DNA of 63,338 nt from Hymenobacter sp. IS2118 (GCF_000715495.1 NZ_JNLX01000046.1:1-63338); one strand, 5' to 3'. Shown: positions 33,857 to 44,102, numbered from the stretch's first letter. The notes: generated by a model not told the origin, from the sequence alone. Made by a program: numbers and translations.

Positions 33857-35548
33857 ATGAATAAAACCTCCCTCCTGCTGGCGTTCCTGGCCCTGGCCAG
33901 CGCAGCCCCGGCCGACGCGCAAACCAAGATAAAAGTCAAAAACAAGAGCAGCAAAACCGGCACCACGAAAGGCAAAATGACGGTTCCGACCGAGCAGGTG
34001 CTTTTCCCCACCCCAGCCCCAACTCCCGCCGATTGGAGCGTGCAATACGCTGATATGGTGACGGCCGAGCGCCTGCGCACGCACCTGGCAGTACTAGCTT
34101 CGGACGAGTACGAAGGCCGCGAAACCGGCATGAAGGGCCAGCACATGGCGGCCGAATACGTGGCCACGCAGTTCAAAACGGCCGGCCTCACGGGGCCCGT
34201 GGCCACCGGTACCGACCCGTACCAACAGCGCTTCAACCTGGAGCAGGTGACCTGGGCCGACGGTGCCAGCCTGAAAGTGGGCAAGAACAGCTACCAGTGG
34301 CTGGTTGATTTCTATGGCATGGGCGACTCGCCCTTTGCCGAGGTTACAGCCGTGACGCCAGTGTTTGTGGGCTACGGCATCGAGCAGGACGGCTACTCCG
34401 ATTACAAGGGCGTGGACGTGAAGGGCAAAGACATTCTGGTGGCGCTGGGCGAGCCCACCGGCCCCGACGGCAAAGCGCTGCTGAGCGCCGACGGCTCGCC
34501 CACCAAATGGGGCACCGACTACCGCGCCAAAGCCCAGATGGCCTCGCAGAAAGGCGCCCGCTCGGTATTTTTCGTGAGCTTCAACCCCACCAGCAACTTT
34601 GCCAAGCAGGCCGCTCGCCTGGCCCCCAACATCAGCCGCGCGGCTACGGTAATGGCCAACTCGGACCGGCCCACCCGCACGCCGGCCTTCTTCATTTCGC
34701 CGGCCGTGGCCCTGCAGGTGCTGGGCACTTCGGATGCCAACGTGCAGAAGCACCTGGCCAAAATCAACACGGCCAAGCAGCCGGTGGCTTCCCCTTTCAA
34801 GGTGAAGCCCATGCAGCTGAAAGCCGCTCGCAAGCGCGTGCCGCTGGGAACGGAAAACGCGCTGGGCTTCATTGAAGGCAGCGATTTGAAGCAGGACATC
34901 ATCGTGATTTCGGCCCACCACGACCACCTCGGCATTCAGGACGGCGTGGTGTTCAACGGCGCCGACGACGACGGCTCGGGCACCTCGGCCATCATTACCC
35001 TGGCCGAAGCGTTTGCCAAAGCCAAGGCCGAAGGCCACGGGCCGCGCCGCAGCCTGCTGTTTCTGAGCGTGACGGGCGAGGAGAAGGGCCTATTCGGCTC
35101 GGAGTACTACGCCAAAAACCCCATTTTCCCGCTGGCCCAAACCATGGTGGACCTGAACGTGGACATGATAGGCCGCACCGACGTGGAGCACGAGGGCAAG
35201 CCCGACTACATCTACGTCATCGGTTCCGACAAGCTGGCCTCGCAGCTGAAGGTGGTGCAGGAGGCGCAAAATGCCAAATACACCCAGCTCGACCTGGACT
35301 ACCGCTTCGACGACCCCGCCGACCCCAACCGCTTTTACTACCGCTCCGACCACTACAACTTCGCAGTAAACAAAGTCCCGGTTTCGTTCTTCTTCAACGG
35401 CGTGCACGCCGACTACCATCAGCAGAGCGACGAAATTGAGAAAATCGAGTTTCCGAAAATGGAGAAGCGCGCCAAGCTCGTGTTTCACCTGGCCTGGGAG
35501 CTGGCCAACCGCGACGAGCGCATCGTAGTGGACTCGAACAAGCCGTAA
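33857..35548 (+). CDS. M28-family exopeptidase (first of a tandem pair)
   Basis: 563 aa, signal peptide to about residue 22 (PADAQ). A co-catalytic two-zinc peptidase. The zinc and catalytic motifs are visible: AHHDHLG (His355/Asp356 region), NGADDDGSGTSA, TGEEKGLFGSEYY, DMIGRTD and SDHYNF. A PA-like insert lies between about 130 and 260. The family removes N-terminal amino acids from peptides in the periplasm or outside. It shares motif order and an identical C-terminus IVVDSNKP with the next gene, so the two are tandem duplicates. Confidence 0.93.
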   Translation: MNKTSLLLAFLALASAAPADAQTKIKVKNKSSKTGTTKGKMTVPTEQVLFPTPAPTPADWSVQYADMVTAERLRTHLAVLASDEYEGRETGMKGQHMAAEYVATQFKTAGLTGPVATGTDPYQQRFNLEQVTWADGASLKVGKNSYQWLVDFYGMGDSPFAEVTAVTPVFVGYGIEQDGYSDYKGVDVKGKDILVALGEPTGPDGKALLSADGSPTKWGTDYRAKAQMASQKGARSVFFVSFNPTSNFAKQAARLAPNISRAATVMANSDRPTRTPAFFISPAVALQVLGTSDANVQKHLAKINTAKQPVASPFKVKPMQLKAARKRVPLGTENALGFIEGSDLKQDIIVISAHHDHLGIQDGVVFNGADDDGSGTSAIITLAEAFAKAKAEGHGPRRSLLFLSVTGEEKGLFGSEYYAKNPIFPLAQTMVDLNVDMIGRTDVEHEGKPDYIYVIGSDKLASQLKVVQEAQNAKYTQLDLDYRFDDPADPNRFYYRSDHYNFAVNKVPVSFFFNGVHADYHQQSDEIEKIEFPKMEKRAKLVFHLAWELANRDERIVVDSNKP

Positions 35549-35584
35549 TTCCAAGGCTGCGGGTTGCGTTGGGCAACCGCAGGG

Positions 35585-35626
35585 GAACGTCATGTTGCGC
35601 ACAGGCGCGGCATGACGTTCTTTTTT
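35585..35626 (+). terminator. Rho-independent terminator
   Basis: GAACGTCATG/CATGACGTTC stem and a six-T run between the two M28 genes. The stem contains the GTCATG core seen in other hairpins of this window. Confidence 0.8.
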
Positions 35627-35664
35627 AGCCTTCTCGCCTTCCTTTTCATCCTTTCTACTTTTTT

Positions 35665-37335
35665 GTGAAGACTGTTTTATTGTCCGGGCTGCTGGTGCTG
35701 GCCCACGGCTTACCCGTGCTGGCCCAGCAGGCGGCCCCCAACGCAAAAACCAAGGCCGCCACCGAGACCCCGGCCACTCCAGACCGGGCCCGGACTTACG
35801 CGGCCACCATCCGGCCCGAAGAGCTGCGCAGGCACCTGACCGTGGTGGCGTCGGATGCTTTTTTGGGGCGCGAGGCAGGCCAGCCGGGGCAGAAGCTGGC
35901 GGCTGCGTATTTGGTGCAGGAGTTTGCGGCGCTGGGACTGCAAGGCCCCGTGCCCGGCAGCGACAGTCCGTACTTGCAGCACTTCCTGCTCACGCGCGGC
36001 ACCCACGCGCCAAGCGGCTACGTGCAGGCCGGCGGCCAGCGCTACGAGTGGCTGCGCGACTTTCTGAGCTACGGCGCCATGCTGTCGGCTTTTCCGGCGG
36101 AAACGGCATTGCAGCCGGTATTTGTGGGGTTTGGCGTGGAGCAGGGGGCTTATTCAGATTATGCCGGCCTCGATTTGCGGGGCAAGGACGTGGTGGCCCT
36201 GATGGGCGAGCCGCAGGACGCGCGCGGCCGCAAGCTGCTCCGGCCCAGCGGCCGCGCGGCCACCTACTGGGATTCCGGACTGCGCAAAGCTGCCCTGGCC
36301 AAGGCCAAGGGCGCGCGCAGCATCTTCCTGGTCACGTTTGCGCCCACCAAAGAATTCAGCAAGCAGGATGTGGCGTTTACTGCTTCGCTACGCGAACCGG
36401 TTTTTGGGTTGACCACGCCGGGCCCGGCCATTGTTGATACCGTGCGGGAGGATATTCCGGCGGGCATGGGCGTGTACCTGACGTCTCTGGACCTGGGCCT
36501 GCAGCTGGCCGGCACCACGCTGCCGGGGCTGCGGGAGTACGTTCGGGAACTGGAGCGCGCGGGCAAGCCGGTGCGGCCGTCCTTTCAGCCGCCGGCTACC
36601 ACTATTTCCCTGCCGCAGGGGCAGGAGCAGCTCACGACCGAGAATGTGCTGGGCTTCCTGGAAGGGACTGATAAGAAGGACGAGGTGCTGGTCATTTCCG
36701 CCCACTACGACCATTTGGGGGTGAAAAACGATACCATTTACAACGGCGCCGACGACGACGGGTCGGGCACGGTGGCGATGCTGGCCCTGGCCAAAGCCTT
36801 TGCCCAAGCCAAGGCCGAAGGCCACGGACCCCGCCGCAGCATCCTGTTTGCGGCCATGACGGCGGAGGAAAAGGGGCTTTTCGGGTCGGAATACTACACG
36901 GCCAACCCCGTGGTGCCGCTGGCCAATACCATTGCCGACCTCAACATCGACATGGTGGGCCGCACCGACCGCAAGCACAGCCCGAAGCGGCATTTTGTGT
37001 GCATCGTGGGCTCCGATAAACTGTCGTCGGAGCTGCACGCCATCAACGAAACGGCTAACCGCACTTACACCAAGCTGGAGCTGGACTACCGCTACAACGT
37101 GCCGAACGAGCCCGAACAGATTTACTACCGCTCTGACCACTACAACTTTGCACGACGCAAAATCCCGGTCATTTTTTATACTACCGGCGAGCACGCCGAC
37201 TACCACAAGGCCACCGACGACGTGGATAAAATCGAATTCGATAAGCTGGCCGAGCGGGCGCAGCTGGTATTCCACACCGCCTGGGAGCTGGTGAACCGGG
37301 AGCAGCGGATTGTGGTGGACTCGAACAAGCCGTAA
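35665..37335 (+). CDS. M28-family exopeptidase (second of a tandem pair)
   Basis: 556 aa from GTG 35665, with a signal peptide to about PVLAQ. It has the same motif set as the preceding gene: SAHYDHLG, NGADDDGSGTVA, TAEEKGLFGSEYY, DMVGRTDR and SDHYNFA, and ends IVVDSNKP. The first half is more diverged than the catalytic half, suggesting the paralogues differ in substrate. The two genes are separated by a terminator, and an upstream T-rich box (CTACTTTTTTG) may serve as its own promoter. Confidence 0.92.
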   Translation: MKTVLLSGLLVLAHGLPVLAQQAAPNAKTKAATETPATPDRARTYAATIRPEELRRHLTVVASDAFLGREAGQPGQKLAAAYLVQEFAALGLQGPVPGSDSPYLQHFLLTRGTHAPSGYVQAGGQRYEWLRDFLSYGAMLSAFPAETALQPVFVGFGVEQGAYSDYAGLDLRGKDVVALMGEPQDARGRKLLRPSGRAATYWDSGLRKAALAKAKGARSIFLVTFAPTKEFSKQDVAFTASLREPVFGLTTPGPAIVDTVREDIPAGMGVYLTSLDLGLQLAGTTLPGLREYVRELERAGKPVRPSFQPPATTISLPQGQEQLTTENVLGFLEGTDKKDEVLVISAHYDHLGVKNDTIYNGADDDGSGTVAMLALAKAFAQAKAEGHGPRRSILFAAMTAEEKGLFGSEYYTANPVVPLANTIADLNIDMVGRTDRKHSPKRHFVCIVGSDKLSSELHAINETANRTYTKLELDYRYNVPNEPEQIYYRSDHYNFARRKIPVIFYTTGEHADYHKATDDVDKIEFDKLAERAQLVFHTAWELVNREQRIVVDSNKP

Positions 37336-37356
37336 GCAGCACCGGGCTCTATCAAT

Positions 37357-37743
37357 TTAAAGACCAGCTACTTGCAGGGCCTTACCAGACAAAGCAACGC
37401 CCTGGGCGCGCAGAAATTGCAACAGCTCTTTTTCGGCTGCGGGTGTGGTCAGCTTGAGGTAAAAGGAAACATTGTGCGTGGGCAGCTCCAGCAGCAGCTG
37501 GGAGCTCGCGAAAAACCGCTCGGGCAGGTAGTCGGCCTGGCTGATGGATTTATATTCGTAATAATCCGTCCGCAAAATCTTAACTTCCAGCTTATTGTTA
37601 TGTAGCACCAGCCGGGGACTCATGGAGTTGTAGGAATGGCCAAAAGGCAGAAAGCCAAACAAGGTGAACCCGGCGCGAATTTCGTTGACTGCTACGGGAA
37701 AACCATTGGCAGGCAATGGGTTGGGAATGAATGACGAGGTCAT
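37357..37743 (-). CDS. Hypothetical PH-like protein
   Basis: 128 aa from ATG 37743. No signal peptide or membrane segment. Predicted strands LVLHNNKLEVKILRT, NVSFYLKLTT and a C-terminal helix AEKELLQFLRAQ give a small PH-like (GRAM-like) pattern, but I cannot name a family. It is divergent from lutB, with only 34 bp between the two start codons, so both share one short promoter region. Confidence 0.6.
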   Translation of the reverse strand: MTSSFIPNPLPANGFPVAVNEIRAGFTLFGFLPFGHSYNSMSPRLVLHNNKLEVKILRTDYYEYKSISQADYLPERFFASSQLLLELPTHNVSFYLKLTTPAAEKELLQFLRAQGVALSGKALQVAGL

Positions 37744-37777
37744 ATAATTTAGGTAGACAGCAAAAAAACCGAGGCCC

Positions 37778-39163
37778 ATGCTTACGAAAAAAAGCCAATT
37801 TCAGCTCGATAGCGAAGCCAAAGCCTTCGACCGTGAGCACCGCCGCAAAATCCGCTTCAATATCGGCAAGTACGATGCGGCCGTGAGCGTCGGCCTCAAG
37901 CTCTACGACCAGCACGAGCTGGCCCGCGACCGCGGCGCCTACCTCAAGGCCACCGTGCTCGAAAAGCTCGATGAGTACCTGCTGCAGTTCGAGGCGGCCT
38001 TCACGGCACGCGGCGGCCGCGTAATCTGGGCCCGCGACGCGGCCGAGGCCCTGGCCGAAATCGGCAAGCTGACCACGGCCCACAACGCCAAAACCGTGGT
38101 GAAGGCCAAAAGCATGACCACCGAGGAAATTCACCTCAACAAGTACCTCGCCACGCAGGGCATCGAGTCCGTTGAAACCGACCTGGGCGAGTACATCGTG
38201 CAGCTGAACGGCGAGCGGCCCTACCACATTGTGACGCCCGCTATGCACCTGAGCAAGGCCGACATCAACAACATTTTCGTGAAGCACCTGGGCACGAAAT
38301 CCACCGACGACGCCCAGGAGCTGGTGCTCACGGCGCGGCACCTGCTGCGCAACAAGTACACCAGTGCCGAAGTGGGCGTGACCGGCGGCAACTTCCTGGT
38401 TGCCAAAGAAGGCGGCGTGGCCGTGACCGAGAACGAGGGCAACGCCCGCCTCTCGGCCACCTTCCCCAAGCTGCACATTGCCATTGTGGGCATCGAGAAA
38501 GTGATTCCCGAGCTGACGGATTTAGACCTGTTCTGGCCCCTGCTGAGCACCAGCGGCACCGGCCAGCAGGTGACGGTGTACAACACCGTGTACTTCGGGC
38601 CGCGCCAGCCCGGCGAGGTGGACGGGCCCGAGGAAATGGTGGTGATTCTGCTCGACAACGGCCGCACCAACCTGCTGGCCCAGCCCGACAAGCGCGCCGC
38701 CCTGCGCTGCATTCGTTGCGGCGCCTGCCTCAACGTGTGTCCGGTGTACAAAAACATCGGCGGGCACACTTACGAAACCACGTACTCCGGCCCCATCGGC
38801 TCCGTCATCAGCCCGCACCTGAGCGGCCTGCCCGAGCACCAGCACCTGAGCTTCGCCAGCAGCCTGTGCGGCGCCTGCACCACTGTGTGCCCGGTACGCA
38901 TTCCGCTACACAACCTGCTACTGCTCAACCGTAAGCAAAGCGTGCAGGAAGGCCATGCGCCCACCGAAGAGCGGCTGGCCATCGGCCTGTGGAAGTGGAG
39001 CATGCAGCACCGCTGGGCCCTGGATGTGCTGCCTGCCAAAGTGAAGGACTGGAGCCTGGGCCGCCTGCTGGGCCAGGTGGGCTGGAGCAAGCGCCGCGCC
39101 GCGCTGGCGGTGGCGCCGGCCTCATTCCGGGAGCTGTGGAAGCAGCGGGCAGCAACGCTTTAG
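37778..39163 (+). CDS. lutB: LutB-type iron-sulfur protein of L-lactate utilisation
   Basis: 461 aa. The N-terminal LUD domain (about 60-295) is followed by two 4Fe-4S ferredoxin motifs, CIRCGACLNVCPVY and LCGACTTVCPVRIP, and a C-terminal DUF3390-like tail (SKRRAALAVAPASFRELW). In Bacillus, LutABC together oxidise L-lactate to pyruvate; LutB carries the Fe-S centres. Here no lutA or lutC lies next to it, so partners must be elsewhere or the protein works differently. Confidence 0.9.
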   Translation: MLTKKSQFQLDSEAKAFDREHRRKIRFNIGKYDAAVSVGLKLYDQHELARDRGAYLKATVLEKLDEYLLQFEAAFTARGGRVIWARDAAEALAEIGKLTTAHNAKTVVKAKSMTTEEIHLNKYLATQGIESVETDLGEYIVQLNGERPYHIVTPAMHLSKADINNIFVKHLGTKSTDDAQELVLTARHLLRNKYTSAEVGVTGGNFLVAKEGGVAVTENEGNARLSATFPKLHIAIVGIEKVIPELTDLDLFWPLLSTSGTGQQVTVYNTVYFGPRQPGEVDGPEEMVVILLDNGRTNLLAQPDKRAALRCIRCGACLNVCPVYKNIGGHTYETTYSGPIGSVISPHLSGLPEHQHLSFASSLCGACTTVCPVRIPLHNLLLLNRKQSVQEGHAPTEERLAIGLWKWSMQHRWALDVLPAKVKDWSLGRLLGQVGWSKRRAALAVAPASFRELWKQRAATL

Positions 39164-39229
39164 CTGGCTCAGGGCTTTGGATAGCCGGCTATTTGGTGGC
39201 GTTGTGCGTAACAGGCATTTCCGCCTTTT

Positions 39230-40297
39230 ATGCACCCTTACCTCCTACTTGTTTTGCGCGTTTTTACCGGACTGGGGGGCGTCATTCTGATTATCACCAC
39301 GGTATCGGCGGCCATCCGCTCGTTTGTGCTGCCCCGCAACGAGGTAGTGTCCATGAACGTGAAGGTATTCGTCTGGATACGGGGGCTGTTTGAGGCCACG
39401 GCCAAGCTGGCCAACTCCTACGAGCGGCGCGACCGCATTATGGCCCACTACGCGCCGGTGGCCCTGGTGGCGCTGCCGTTGGTGTGGGAGGCACTGGTGG
39501 GGCTGGGCTACACCAGCCTCTACTGGGCACTGGGCGAGGGCAGCTGGAAACGCTGCTATGAGCTAAGCAACAGCTCCCTGATGACCCTGGGCACTACCAG
39601 CACACGGCACATCGGCATCGCCGTGCTCTCCTACTCCGAAGCGGCCCTGGGCCTGTTGCTACTCACGCTGCTGCTCTCCTACCTACCTACCATCTACCAG
39701 GCGTTTTCGCGGCGTGAGGTGACGGTGGGACTGCTGGAGCTGCGGGCCGGCACCCCACCCACGGCTTCGTGTCTGCTGGGCTGGCTCAACCACGACGGCT
39801 CGGTACAGAACGACGACCAGCAATGGGCCGACTGGGAGCGGTGGTTCGTGGAGATTGAAGAAAGCCACACGTCGCTGCCCATCCTCGCCTTCTTTCGCTC
39901 GCCCCAGCCCGGCCGTTCCTGGGTGGTCAGCAGCGGGCTGATTCTGGACACGGCGGCCCTGCTCTTTGCCGTGGTAGACGGCCCCCGGCCCCGGCAGGTG
40001 GAAATCACTTTTAAGGCCGGCTGCCTCGCCCTGAACCGGGTGTATCGCTTTTTCGACGATAAAGCCAATACCGAGCCCGACTACCTCGGGCCGGGCGACG
40101 GCCTGAAAGCCCCCAGCCGCGCCGACTTTGACCTGGCCTGCCACGAGATGGCGGAAAAAGGCCTGACGCTGCTCGAAGACCGCGAAGCCGCCTGGACGCA
40201 CTTCCACGACCTGCGGAATCGCTACGTAACGGCCCTGCGCTTTCTGGCCCGCCTGACCATGGCCCCGGGCCTGGCCAACGTGAGCGGTACCCGCTAG
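39230..40297 (+). CDS. Membrane protein with a degenerate two-TM pore-like segment
   Basis: 355 aa. Three or four membrane segments in the first 170 residues: 5-30 (VFTGLGGVILIITTV), about 75-105, and a pair around SSLMTLGTTST and LGLLLLTLLLSYL. That pair resembles the pore-helix/TM2 arrangement of two-TM ion channels, but the filter reads TLGTTST, not TVGYG, so it is not a standard K+ channel. The C-terminal half is soluble and acidic. I do not recognise the family. It is convergent with sdaA. Confidence 0.65.
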   Translation: MHPYLLLVLRVFTGLGGVILIITTVSAAIRSFVLPRNEVVSMNVKVFVWIRGLFEATAKLANSYERRDRIMAHYAPVALVALPLVWEALVGLGYTSLYWALGEGSWKRCYELSNSSLMTLGTTSTRHIGIAVLSYSEAALGLLLLTLLLSYLPTIYQAFSRREVTVGLLELRAGTPPTASCLLGWLNHDGSVQNDDQQWADWERWFVEIEESHTSLPILAFFRSPQPGRSWVVSSGLILDTAALLFAVVDGPRPRQVEITFKAGCLALNRVYRFFDDKANTEPDYLGPGDGLKAPSRADFDLACHEMAEKGLTLLEDREAAWTHFHDLRNRYVTALRFLARLTMAPGLANVSGTR

Positions 40298-40318
40298 CCT
40301 CGTGGGCCGCAAGCGCGG

Positions 40319-41221
40319 CTACTCCCCGTCGTCGGGCAGAATGTTGATGTCCTGCACCAGCACGCGCTGCTCGATTTCCTTGCCGCGCTTGGTGGCGGCC
40401 AACCCGCCCAGGGCGGTTTCCTTGTAGCGCGTTTCCATGGCCTGGCCCACTTCGCCGAGGGCCGCCACGCACTGGTCCACGGGAATAACCGGGTCGATAC
40501 CGGCAATGGCAATCTGGGCCGAGCTGAAGGCAATGGCCGCCGCCGAAGCATTGCGCACCACGCAGGGCACTTCCACCAGCCCGGCCACCGGGTCGCAGAC
40601 TAGGCCCAGCATGCACTGAATGGTGACGGCCACGGCGGCAAACACCTGCTCGACCGGCCCACCCAGGCAATACACAATGGCGCCACTGCCCATGGCCGCC
40701 GCCGAGCCGGTTTCGGCCTGGCAGCCCCCCACGGCCCCGGCCAGCGAGGCATTTTGCTCGATGATGAGGGCGATGCCGGCCGCCACGAGCAGTCCTTCCA
40801 GAATCTGGCGGTCAGAGAGCTTATGCAAATCCTGAATGGTGACGAGCACGCCGGGCAGGATGCCGGAGGCGCCGGCCGTGGGCGCGGCCACCACGCGGCC
40901 CATGCAGGAGTTCACCTCCTTGGCACCCAAGGCGCGGGTTATAAGCTGCTTGAATTCGGGCGAAAGCACGGTGACGGGCGAGGCGGCAATTTTCTTGGCC
41001 CCGTTGTTTATCATGCCCGAGCGCGAGGTCATGTCGCCGGTCAGGCCCTCGTGCACGGCGTCGCGCATCACGTCGTAGGCGCGCTGCAGGCCGGTCCATA
41101 TTTCGTCTTCGGTGCGGCCTTTTTGCTCAATTTCATAATCGAGCACGGGCTGGTGCAGGGGCTCGCCGGTAGCGGCGCAGTGCGCGCCCCAGGAGGCAAA
41201 ATCGTTGAAGAGAAGCGACAT
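40319..41221 (-). CDS. sdaA: L-serine ammonia-lyase, Fe-S dependent, alpha subunit
   Basis: 300 aa, alpha (catalytic) part only. L-serine to pyruvate and ammonia. The Fe-S cysteines are in GGCQAETGS, GLVCDPVAG and VEVPCVVRN. Further family blocks are GRVVAAPTAGASGILPG and ETALGGLAA. The beta domain found at the N-terminus of E. coli SdaA is absent, so a separate beta-subunit gene is expected elsewhere. I start at ATG 41221, which follows a TAGCTTTG box; an in-frame ATG at 41296 overlaps that box and is rejected. Confidence 0.9.
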   Translation of the reverse strand: MSLLFNDFASWGAHCAATGEPLHQPVLDYEIEQKGRTEDEIWTGLQRAYDVMRDAVHEGLTGDMTSRSGMINNGAKKIAASPVTVLSPEFKQLITRALGAKEVNSCMGRVVAAPTAGASGILPGVLVTIQDLHKLSDRQILEGLLVAAGIALIIEQNASLAGAVGGCQAETGSAAAMGSGAIVYCLGGPVEQVFAAVAVTIQCMLGLVCDPVAGLVEVPCVVRNASAAAIAFSSAQIAIAGIDPVIPVDQCVAALGEVGQAMETRYKETALGGLAATKRGKEIEQRVLVQDINILPDDGE

Positions 41222-41293
41222 GACGGGTGGGATTGAGACAGGGAAGTGAGGGCTAAACGCAAAGCTGCGGCCGAAGGTGCTGCGGCTGGGGCG

Positions 41294-41301
41294 CAAAGCT
41301 A
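41294..41301 (-). promoter_or_regulatory. -7 box TAGCTTTG of the sdaA promoter
   Basis: Matches TAnnTTTG on the minus strand, about 70 bp before the sdaA ATG. Confidence 0.5.
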
Positions 41302-41329
41302 CGCGGGCGCGGCAAGCGGCAGCCGGCCA

Positions 41330-43207
41330 CTAGCCCGCCACCGAGGCATAGAGTAGGGTTTCGGGATGGCGGCGCACGGGGGCGTCGAGCCAGTCGGTGG
41401 CTTTGGTGAGGGGCACGATGAAGCCCTGACCGGGCAGCTTCACCGCTTCCACCACGCTGTTTATCAATAATGTACTGGTTTTTTCGGCCACGCTGCGACC
41501 TGATTTGTGCTCTACCACCAACACGTAGAGCGGGTGCTCGACAAAGTGTGTGAGCTCCTTGCGCAGGAGCCAGGCCCGCTTGATTTGGTCGCCAAAAGCG
41601 GCCAGGCTCGTGCGCAAGCCGGCCAGCTCCTCCTCGCCCAGGCCGTGGGGCAGGAAATTATCGGTCCGGCTGATGGTGTTGCGCTCGGCCTCGGCGGCGT
41701 CGTTGCGGTCGGCATGGCGCAGGGTTTCGGTGTGCAGCCGGCGGGCGGCGTCCTTGTCGCCGCGCCGCTGGTGGTAGGCCTGCTGCAGGGCCAGGCCCCC
41801 GGTGCGGGCGGCGGGCAGCTGCGCCATCACCTCTTCCAGCAGGGGCAGTCCGGCGGGGTCGTCTTGCATGATGAGGATGCGGCCGACGGCAAATTTCGCC
41901 GCGAGCCCATGCTCCGCGTTGTCGAACAGGCCCTGGAACAGCGCAAGGGCTTTGGCCGAGCTGACGTGGTCTTCGGTGAGGTCGGCCAGCTCCCAGGCTT
42001 CATCCGCTGACAGCGTTTCCTGCGCTTCGTGGCGCGCCGCCAGCTCGCCCAGGCGCTTTTTCTGGGTGCTCAGGAACTGATGCCGCTCCTTCCAAAATTC
42101 TTCTACGCCAAAGGCCCAGGTCTTATCCAGCTCGGCGGCGAGAGTGGGCAGATTGGTTCCAAACCACGCTTCGGCGGCGGTGGTGGTGGGCAATGCGGGC
42201 ACGGCCGGTTGCTCGCCCAGCGCCGCGAGCCGTTCCAGCAGCACGGGGTGCGTGTCGAACACGTCGGGGTCGGCGGCCAGCGCGGTTTTCAGCAAATCTC
42301 CTTCCGTGGCATCGTCGAGGCGGGCGCTTTTGGCCAGGGGCAGCAAGCGGCTGATGGCATCGGCGGGCGGGTAGGGCTGCGCGGATATGCCGGCCGTTAC
42401 CACATCCCAGTGCAGCTTGTCGATGGCCGAATCGCGCACCACCAGCGCGCACAGGGCCTGCGCCAGGGCCCGCGGGCTGGTTACGCGCCCGGCCGCCGCA
42501 TCGGCTTCAAACTCATCGGCCCGCCGCATGGGGTGCGACCAGGCGTTGAAGCGCGGCACGTACCAGTTGGCAAACTTGCTGAGCCAGGTTCCGGCTCCGT
42601 GGCTTTCCAGCTGGCCCAGCAGCTGCTCCCACGACTGGCTGACGCGGTACACCCAGGCGCTGAACCTGCCGTGCCCGCCGCGCAGGTGGCCCAGCTCGTG
42701 CGCCACCACAGCGGCGGCCTGCTCCGGGCTCAGGGCCTGGAGCAGCGGCAAACCCACCATGAGGTAATTGCGGGGCCAGCCCAGCACGCCCAGACGCGGC
42801 AGCTGCACAATGGAAGCGTTGAAATCGGTGGTGAGCAGCACGCGGTGCACCGGCGGCGCGGCTAGGGCCCGGGACTGCTCGTGCAGCGCGGCAAATAGCG
42901 GCGCGGCCTCGGCGGGGGTGAGGGCACGGCCCTGCGGCAAGTCAAACTTCACCCACAGCGAGCGGATGATTTTCCAGGCAAAAAAGCCCACCAGCAGGCC
43001 CACTTTCAGCAACACCACGATGGCCTTGCCGAAAACCAGCAGCGCCAACAAGCCCAGCATGATGCCCACCGTGCCCAATAGCAGCAGCAGAATAAACCCG
43101 TAGCCCAGCAAGGCCCAGCCCCGCACCCGCCAACGGTAGGCCTGCGGATTGGCCTGAGCCAGTGGATGAAGGTGTTCGAGGCGGGCAACGAAGGCTTCGC
43201 GGGTCAT
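41330..43207 (-). CDS. M48-family zinc metallopeptidase
   Basis: 625 aa. Membrane segments near residues 30-85 precede the peptidase domain. The zinc site is HELGH (AAVVAHELGHLRGGH), and a downstream acidic ligand helix (RRADEFEADAAA) is present. The C-terminal ~300 residues contain helical repeats (VAKFAVGRIL-, LALQQAYHQRRGDK-like), a TPR-like tail seen in some M48 proteins. It probably cleaves membrane or misfolded proteins at the cytoplasmic membrane. ATG 43207 was chosen over an ATG 17 codons upstream. A box TAGCTTGG at 43255-43262 is a weak promoter candidate. Confidence 0.88.
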   Translation of the reverse strand: MTREAFVARLEHLHPLAQANPQAYRWRVRGWALLGYGFILLLLLGTVGIMLGLLALLVFGKAIVVLLKVGLLVGFFAWKIIRSLWVKFDLPQGRALTPAEAAPLFAALHEQSRALAAPPVHRVLLTTDFNASIVQLPRLGVLGWPRNYLMVGLPLLQALSPEQAAAVVAHELGHLRGGHGRFSAWVYRVSQSWEQLLGQLESHGAGTWLSKFANWYVPRFNAWSHPMRRADEFEADAAAGRVTSPRALAQALCALVVRDSAIDKLHWDVVTAGISAQPYPPADAISRLLPLAKSARLDDATEGDLLKTALAADPDVFDTHPVLLERLAALGEQPAVPALPTTTAAEAWFGTNLPTLAAELDKTWAFGVEEFWKERHQFLSTQKKRLGELAARHEAQETLSADEAWELADLTEDHVSSAKALALFQGLFDNAEHGLAAKFAVGRILIMQDDPAGLPLLEEVMAQLPAARTGGLALQQAYHQRRGDKDAARRLHTETLRHADRNDAAEAERNTISRTDNFLPHGLGEEELAGLRTSLAAFGDQIKRAWLLRKELTHFVEHPLYVLVVEHKSGRSVAEKTSTLLINSVVEAVKLPGQGFIVPLTKATDWLDAPVRRHPETLLYASVAG

Positions 43208-43290
43208 GGGGGCAGCAACAAAAAGGGCCTGACCGGCGACATGCCAATCAGGCCCCAAGCTACGGCGGGCGCAGCATTTACCCTATCGGG

Positions 43291-43752
<462 letters not shown>

Positions 43753-44102
43753 ATCGGGGGTTGGGTTAATGGAGAAACTAAGTGTTCTGATAAACGCAAC
43801 GAAGGCCGGCAGGTTTGTCACGCCCACCGCAATAGACGCCGGGCATGGAGAGGCCTTGCATAATTGGGTAGCTGAATCATCGGCGACCAGCGCTGCTACA
43901 GCCGGCCACCTGCTTGGGAATTGATGATGCGCAACCCTTGTGAGTCGCTCGTTATTTGTTGCGCGGGTCCCGCATGAGCCAGACGATAAGTAGAAGGTCA
44001 ACTTGGGGCTACTTGCTTCACTGACCTGAAAAACCATACGTTAACATTGGTATAACCTTGGATTAGAATGAAGGTAAGCGGCCCAGGCCGTACCTTGGCC
44101 GC
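43753..44102. other. Intergenic region between divergent msrB and propeller kinase genes
   Basis: 350 bp. No convincing gene or RNA. A box TACCTTGG at 44091-44098, 4 bp before the kinase GTG, is a variant of the TAnnTTTG promoter box. No copy of the 18-bp palindrome found at 47838 and 50031 is present here. Confidence 0.5.

Noticed and set aside
39230..40297. Annotation as potassium channel
   Set aside because: The TVGYG selectivity filter is absent.
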